Below, piece after piece: positions 59,031 to 64,000 of a stretch of 64,000 bases of DNA. The notes beneath the pieces are model-generated. The model saw only the letters and a list, made by a program, of their open reading frames with translations. It was not told the DNA's origin and searched no databases. The stretch is from Isoetes taiwanensis. Its lineage: Eukaryota > Streptophyta > Lycopodiopsida > Isoetales > Isoetaceae. Within the stretch, counting starts at the first letter, position 1. Every line of letters starts with the position of its first letter. The position numbers and the translations under genes are program-made. The stretch is taken from positions 2,776,860-2,840,859 of the forward strand of contig JAJEKV010000041.1 in assembly GCA_021234155.1 (NCBI GenBank). Reading direction: 5' to 3'.

Positions 59031-62000
59031 TTTGGCCGAACATCTAAAACCATGGCTGAAGGACTGCTAGAAGCTGAGAATGGAAGTGTATGTTCAGCTA
59101 ATCCATTAACTAACTTTTCTCGATAATAGTTTCCAAGAAAGCCGCTGATACTCAAGAAATACAAGTATACCGACATTTATCCCGTTGTAATTGCTTCAAA
59201 TTTCTTTATTCAATATAACTCTTTTCTCACTTTACATTCTTTTCTGATTTTGCTTTTTATCGCATTACAATGTAACGGATTTGCTATTGATTTGGGAATC
59301 ATTGTATTAATATTGATGCATTTCCTGTAAACATTGTATGTTAATCTCAAACTGTAGATTTCAAAATCATTCATTGCATTTGTTTATGCAATTGTTTCTG
59401 CACTTTGTTCATTAGATTGAAATAGAGGAATAGATTGTGCAATCAATATGCAATTGATAACTAACACATTGTATGTTATTCTCAAACCACGTGATTTCAA
59501 AATGCCTTGGATGCACTCTAGGATGCAATTGTTTTGCACTTTCTACACTTTGTTTATGCAATTTGTTCATTGTGATTTGTTTATGCAATTTGTTCATTGC
59601 ATTTGTTTATGCATTTGATTCTCGTGACTAACTGCTTGCATGATTCAAATAACTATTATTGTGTTAAAATCAAAGTTAAAACTCTGAGGATCAAACCGGG
59701 GTTTAGGTTGAGGGAGAAATATCGTATGTATAAAAATACGTAATGCTCATGGGAGAAATAGTAATATATTATCATAATATGTATCAAGTGTTTACATTTG
59801 GAATCCATAAGTTACCTAGTCTCAAGAGCTTACGTGTTTTTTTCCACTTTTAGAAAAAAAGCTTAAATCCAAACTTCTTACACAGCACACCATTTACACA
59901 AAATTTGTCCGTAGCCGGTAGAAAGCCATATATCCGTAGCCGAGAAATCCATAGGAGCCTAGAAGATAGAAGTTCATGAACGGAAGGCATCATCGCCTGA
60001 ACATGAAGGTCAATGCTTTGCTTCCAATGTGTGCATCTCCAGAAGGCGCTCATCAGTCAGATGCACACTAGCCTATCCATCACTGACCTTAGATTAGCAC
60101 TCCCAGCCCTTTTCTTTGCAGCCCATTCACCTGTGACAAGAGAATTTGGCCACAATCTTCAATTTAGTGCTCCTACAGCTGGGTCAGAAGCAACGGGATT
60201 CCTCCATTGGCACTCGGCAAGAACTCTGATCCTCGCCATAGAAGAGGATCGCTCCCTCAAGGTAAACTAAGAGTGAAAAAATGAAGAGGAATCCATCCCA
60301 CACAGATGCAAACTTAAAAGCACGCCTCAAAAGTCGAGCCCAACATTAGTATAGAAAGAAGATGAGAAAGCACCTAGACGAATGAAGGCCTCACATGGGT
60401 GTTTTCATAAAATGTTCTAGGCCTAATGTTCTATATAGTGATATTGGGTGTTACCTGCACTCTTTGGGATATATTGATCTAGGCGCTAAAAGATGCCTTG
60501 ATGGTGCGTAAAATGATTTAGATCCCATCCCATTACAATATGCCTTGCTCTCAGGATTTCAAGATACTCAGATGCCTTGGTTTCTACAAAGATAATTTTC
60601 AGCATTCATATATATTATCCTCCACAAAGAGGACTCGAAGTTTGATGAACTTGATGTCATAAGTATAGTGTCCTATATACTTTGTTGTATTTCTAATACT
60701 ATACAAATGCAAGTATAGTGTCCTCAGATACAATTTATTAGCAAGAAGTAAAAGTTAACTTCATAACTTCCATCAAGAACATATGTTCTACGAAACAAAG
60801 ATGAATGTTCTAACAATATGGGGTGTTTTATGAAAGCACCCCATATCGAAATTTTGAAAACACCAAATCTGGGAGCAAGTTGGTGAACTATTGTGCATGT
60901 TCATTGGTGGTCAAAATGGTCATTATGCTCAAAGAACGTTCTCACAATTTCCAAAGCAATGCATATTCATTATGCAAAGAACAATACAATTATTTATTAT
61001 GGTAACAATTGAAATCCAAAATCTCAAAAGGAATGGATACTCCATGGCAACCACTATGTTTCCATTTAGGGTTCAAGGTGGACTTTTCGAACTCAAAGGG
61101 TGTGTGTGAGGAATGGACTTCATGGCAGGGGTTGGCTCCTCGGCCATGAGGACCCAATCCATGTCTCAAATCGAAACAACTACCTTGTTATATGCCTACT
61201 TTTTTGTAAGACATAAGCATGTGGGATATTTGGGACCCACTATAGGCATTTAGGCATTTAGGGTTCAAGAGGGATGGAGTTAGGTTCAAGAGGGTGGAGC
61301 TTTCTAACCAAAAGGGTGGGTGAGGAATGGATCCATGTGGAAAAATAGCCTTCCCACATGGACCCAATCCAACTTCAAATTGAAAACAAATACCTTATAT
61401 ATGACTATTTTTTAAGACCTAAGTATGTGGGATATCAACCACTACAAAACAAACAAAGAAACTTTGTGGCAAGCCGCACCTTTTGGCTCCATTTCCTTTG
61501 TATTCAAGCCGAATTGACAAGCATTGCAAATGAAAGCTATTGTAGTGGGAGCAATACACCATCTTAGCTACTTCATTCTAATATGATTGCAATCACTTTA
61601 TTCATTTTTCTCCAAAACCAATAAAACTTTTGTAATTTAATCGGCACATCCTTCTCTCCCTCACAAGTAGCCATACACAAGATAACAGGACAATCTCCTG
61701 CCAAGGCCTAACAAAGCTGATAGACAAAGCAATGCAAATGAAAACTTCAAACTTAAAATGTTGATAATACAATTTTGCATCCCAAAATAGAGCAGGGATG
61801 GCTTTGTATTCACAAGAATTGATAAGATAAAGATAAGTCCAAGTTGGACATTCAAATATTCAAATAATCGCTTACCGGACATGATGCAACATCAAGCAAC
61901 AGATTTACAATAAGGCTCTATTTCCAGGTGAATGCTTCAACTTCACAATGTAGATTCTCTAACATCACAAGTGTAACTTCAGAATCGTAATAATTGTATG

Positions 62001-62130
62001 TCTCCCATGTAGCAAAGAATAATATGCTCAAGGAACTCACAAGGTAGAGCCTTCTAAACTCAAGAATAAAGAATGGTACACAAGAAATTCTCAATGCAAT
62101 GCATGGAAGAAAGAATTAAATCAGATTATG
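59031..62130. other. Region without recognised gene between the two decayed units
   Basis: No confident gene. Repeats of TTTATGCAATTTGTTCATTG occur near 59380-59610. An imperfect direct duplication of about 215 bp lies at about 61072-61440 (TTCAAG..GGTGGA, GTGAGGAATGGA and TGTGGGATAT in each half). An open stretch at 60013-60267 ends before a GTAAAC donor-like site but matches nothing I know. Confidence 0.4.
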
Positions 62131-64000
62131 TACAAGTACCTTTGTCTTCAAGAAGCGCCTTTCCACATTTAATTGCTAATCTCACTTCACTTAACACATC
62201 GTGAAGATTGTCTAAAATTTTCACTATCAGCTTCATTGAGTGTATACAACTTCGTTTCCTTCAAATTTATCAAGCCATTTGGTGGCGCTGGGCTAACTGA
62301 ACACTCATGTTCTGAGTGGCGACACTATTGCATTTCCAATGATCAGAAAGAGCAAAACATAGCTGGTCGGTGGATCTTGTCACTTTTTAAAGCACCTTCA
62401 AGGAGCTCCTCTCCCGGATAAAATGTTTGGCCATTAACTCAAAGGCTTCCTTAACAACATTACTATTCTGCATTTCATCATCCAAATAATGCCCCCTCTT
62501 CATTATCCTTTTAAAGAATTGCAAAATTGTTTCACTCTTATAAGTATCATTTGTCAAAATATTGATTGTATGGAAAACCCGCTCTTTTCAGATTTTATGC
62601 TGTTCAATTCATCAGCTTAATGCCTTCCTAGTTTTTGGGTACAACCGTGAATAAGCCCCAATTTATTCACATAACTTGTTCATGCATTTCTCCCATTCCG
62701 CGATCTAAGCAATTTTACAAAAGCAAGATAAACGCCTTTACATTCAATTGGGTAGGAATTTAGATTGAATCCATGAACAAAATGAATGTTCTTGTAAAGT
62801 CTCTATAGTCTCAATGCTTCTAAAGGTTCTTTCTATTTACCCTCCACTTCCCAAAACCATCTTCCTCGACCGATTTTTCAAACTAGAAGATGGAGCAAGA
62901 AAAGCAAAGCCCCTTGGCTACTTTGACTATATCACTTGCACCTTCAATTTTAAAGATGATTGTCTCTTCATCAATTCCCCAACCGCTTTTAATTCCTCAA
63001 GACCTTTACCATCATGCTCACTTTACCATGGTTCGAGCCAAAAAAATTCCATCATCTCAATTTGTGTGTCATGTGAGTATCGGTCCGACAAAATAGAATC
63101 GGTCTTGCCGCTTGAATTGTAAATGCACGGCTCCATCTAAAAGACCCAATGTTTATTTGATCCATGCCCTGTTTCCATAAAGTCGAATGCATCATAAAAG
63201 CTGCATAGAAATAAACAATGAATGTGGCTTTGTATCATCAGGGATATAATATGAGTGTCTTTTATCATATCACTCCGGCTACGAGGCTCCATAGTATGTA
63301 TGCACTAAGATAGTAAACTCGCTTAGTAGTCCAATATGACTGAATCAAGCCCCTGAAATGAATAGAAAATTCTAAAGAAAAATCGCACTAATCGACACAA
63401 GAATGGAGGAAGGTTTTCAAGAAGTTCCTTTGAATTGCTTTGTTCGGCCACTTATGCCCAAACTATGCAAAGGAAACTTAGCCAACTCATTAATCAATTA
63501 TGCATAAACGTCAGGTTCAAATTTCTTCCACAAACGCCTCGGTTTTCTCCTAATTTATCCTTACCACCTTCCTCAGAATCCCAATACTCCCAACTAATAT
63601 CCTTGGTCTGGGATAACTCTAATGGACATATCGGTAGCCGGATATACCACAATTGCTACAAAGCCCATATATGCAATCTTTTGTGAAATTCTTTGATTTC
63701 TTCCCTTGGGCAAAGTATATAGACCTCATAGCCTGTATTGTTTTATATTTCGCCCTAGCAATACAAAATGTCTTGTTCCATAATCGACATACTCCACACT
63801 TAATAACCACAAGAATCTACATGCCGGGTCCCTCAACTTATTAAAACCATCTAACAACATGCAGCAACAAGAGTTAAATTCGTTTCAATTTCAAGACATA
63901 CCATGGCTTTAATTTCTCAAATGCCCTTTGATGGATCTTCTTCACCTCCTCGATATTGCTCTTTGAATTTAGCAATACGTAACTGAACGAAGCATAACAA
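62130..64000 (-). pseudogene. Second, decayed copy of the DDE-like transposase (partial)
   Basis: Minus-strand remnant of the protein family seen at 29.8-34.2 kb, running off the window. In transcription order: RAFEKLKPWYVLKLK (about 63926-63880), LCPREEIKEFHKR (about 63710-63672), a degraded counterpart of VDFAENYTF near 63390, LDGA with QFK and RFYFVG (about 63150-63090), WNFFGSNHGK (63051-63022) followed by a shifted EHDG, and KIEGASDIVKVAKG (about 62960-62918), which matches KIGNAHEVVEVAKR in the first copy. The fit over more than 1 kb in order shows homology rather than chance. The 5' end lies beyond the window and the 3' end is unclear. Many stops and shifts. Confidence 0.7.

Overview
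The window is nuclear DNA of a land plant with a large, repeat-rich genome. The key evidence is a split gene for the second-largest subunit of the plant-specific RNA polymerases IV and V (NRPD2/NRPE2), surrounded by several classes of plant transposable element. The species cannot be fixed from sequence alone. Spliceosomal introns, LTR and LINE retrotransposons and a CACTA-like DNA transposon exclude a prokaryote.

Layout. 1-2.87 kb: no recognised gene, possibly a 5' leader exon. 2.9-13.5 kb: an apparently intact NRPD2/NRPE2 gene (seven coding exons, 1,166 codons). One intron contains a decayed Copia element, one is a GC-AG intron, and one is short and in frame. 13.9-18.3 kb: a large inverted repeat with a 5'-truncated LINE in its right arm. 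19.8-50.0 kb: a second, 5'-truncated copy of the 3' part of the gene plus downstream flank (source 5.08-15.48 kb). This copy is a pseudogene, split by a nearly intact Copia element (21.45-26.08 kb, 267-bp LTRs, 5-bp target duplication). Its 3' flank is split by a 16-20 kb DNA transposon.

The DNA transposon (28,855 to 45,179, with a duplicated right end at 48,957) is the most interesting object. It has CACTA-like inverted termini and a 3-bp AGG target duplication, and the empty site survives in the first gene copy. It carries two convergent gene units. The plus-strand unit is a decayed protein with a possible D-D-E triad that does not look like the usual CACTA transposase. The minus-strand unit encodes a coiled coil, a CPFC motif, an FCP1/NIF-type HAD phosphatase domain and a Ulp1-type cysteine peptidase domain. 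Its right part is a 1.1-kb tandem array. A 3.78-kb tandem duplication copied part of that array together with the right terminus and about 250 bp of host flank.

50-64 kb looks at first like empty AT-rich DNA. It contains decayed relatives of both transposon gene units in the opposite overall orientation (FCP1 unit plus strand, 56.8-59.0 kb; DDE-like unit minus strand, 62.1 kb to the window end), again convergent. The pairing therefore seems to be a property of the transposon family and not a chance capture. All domain and splice calls were made by eye from translations; no database was searched.
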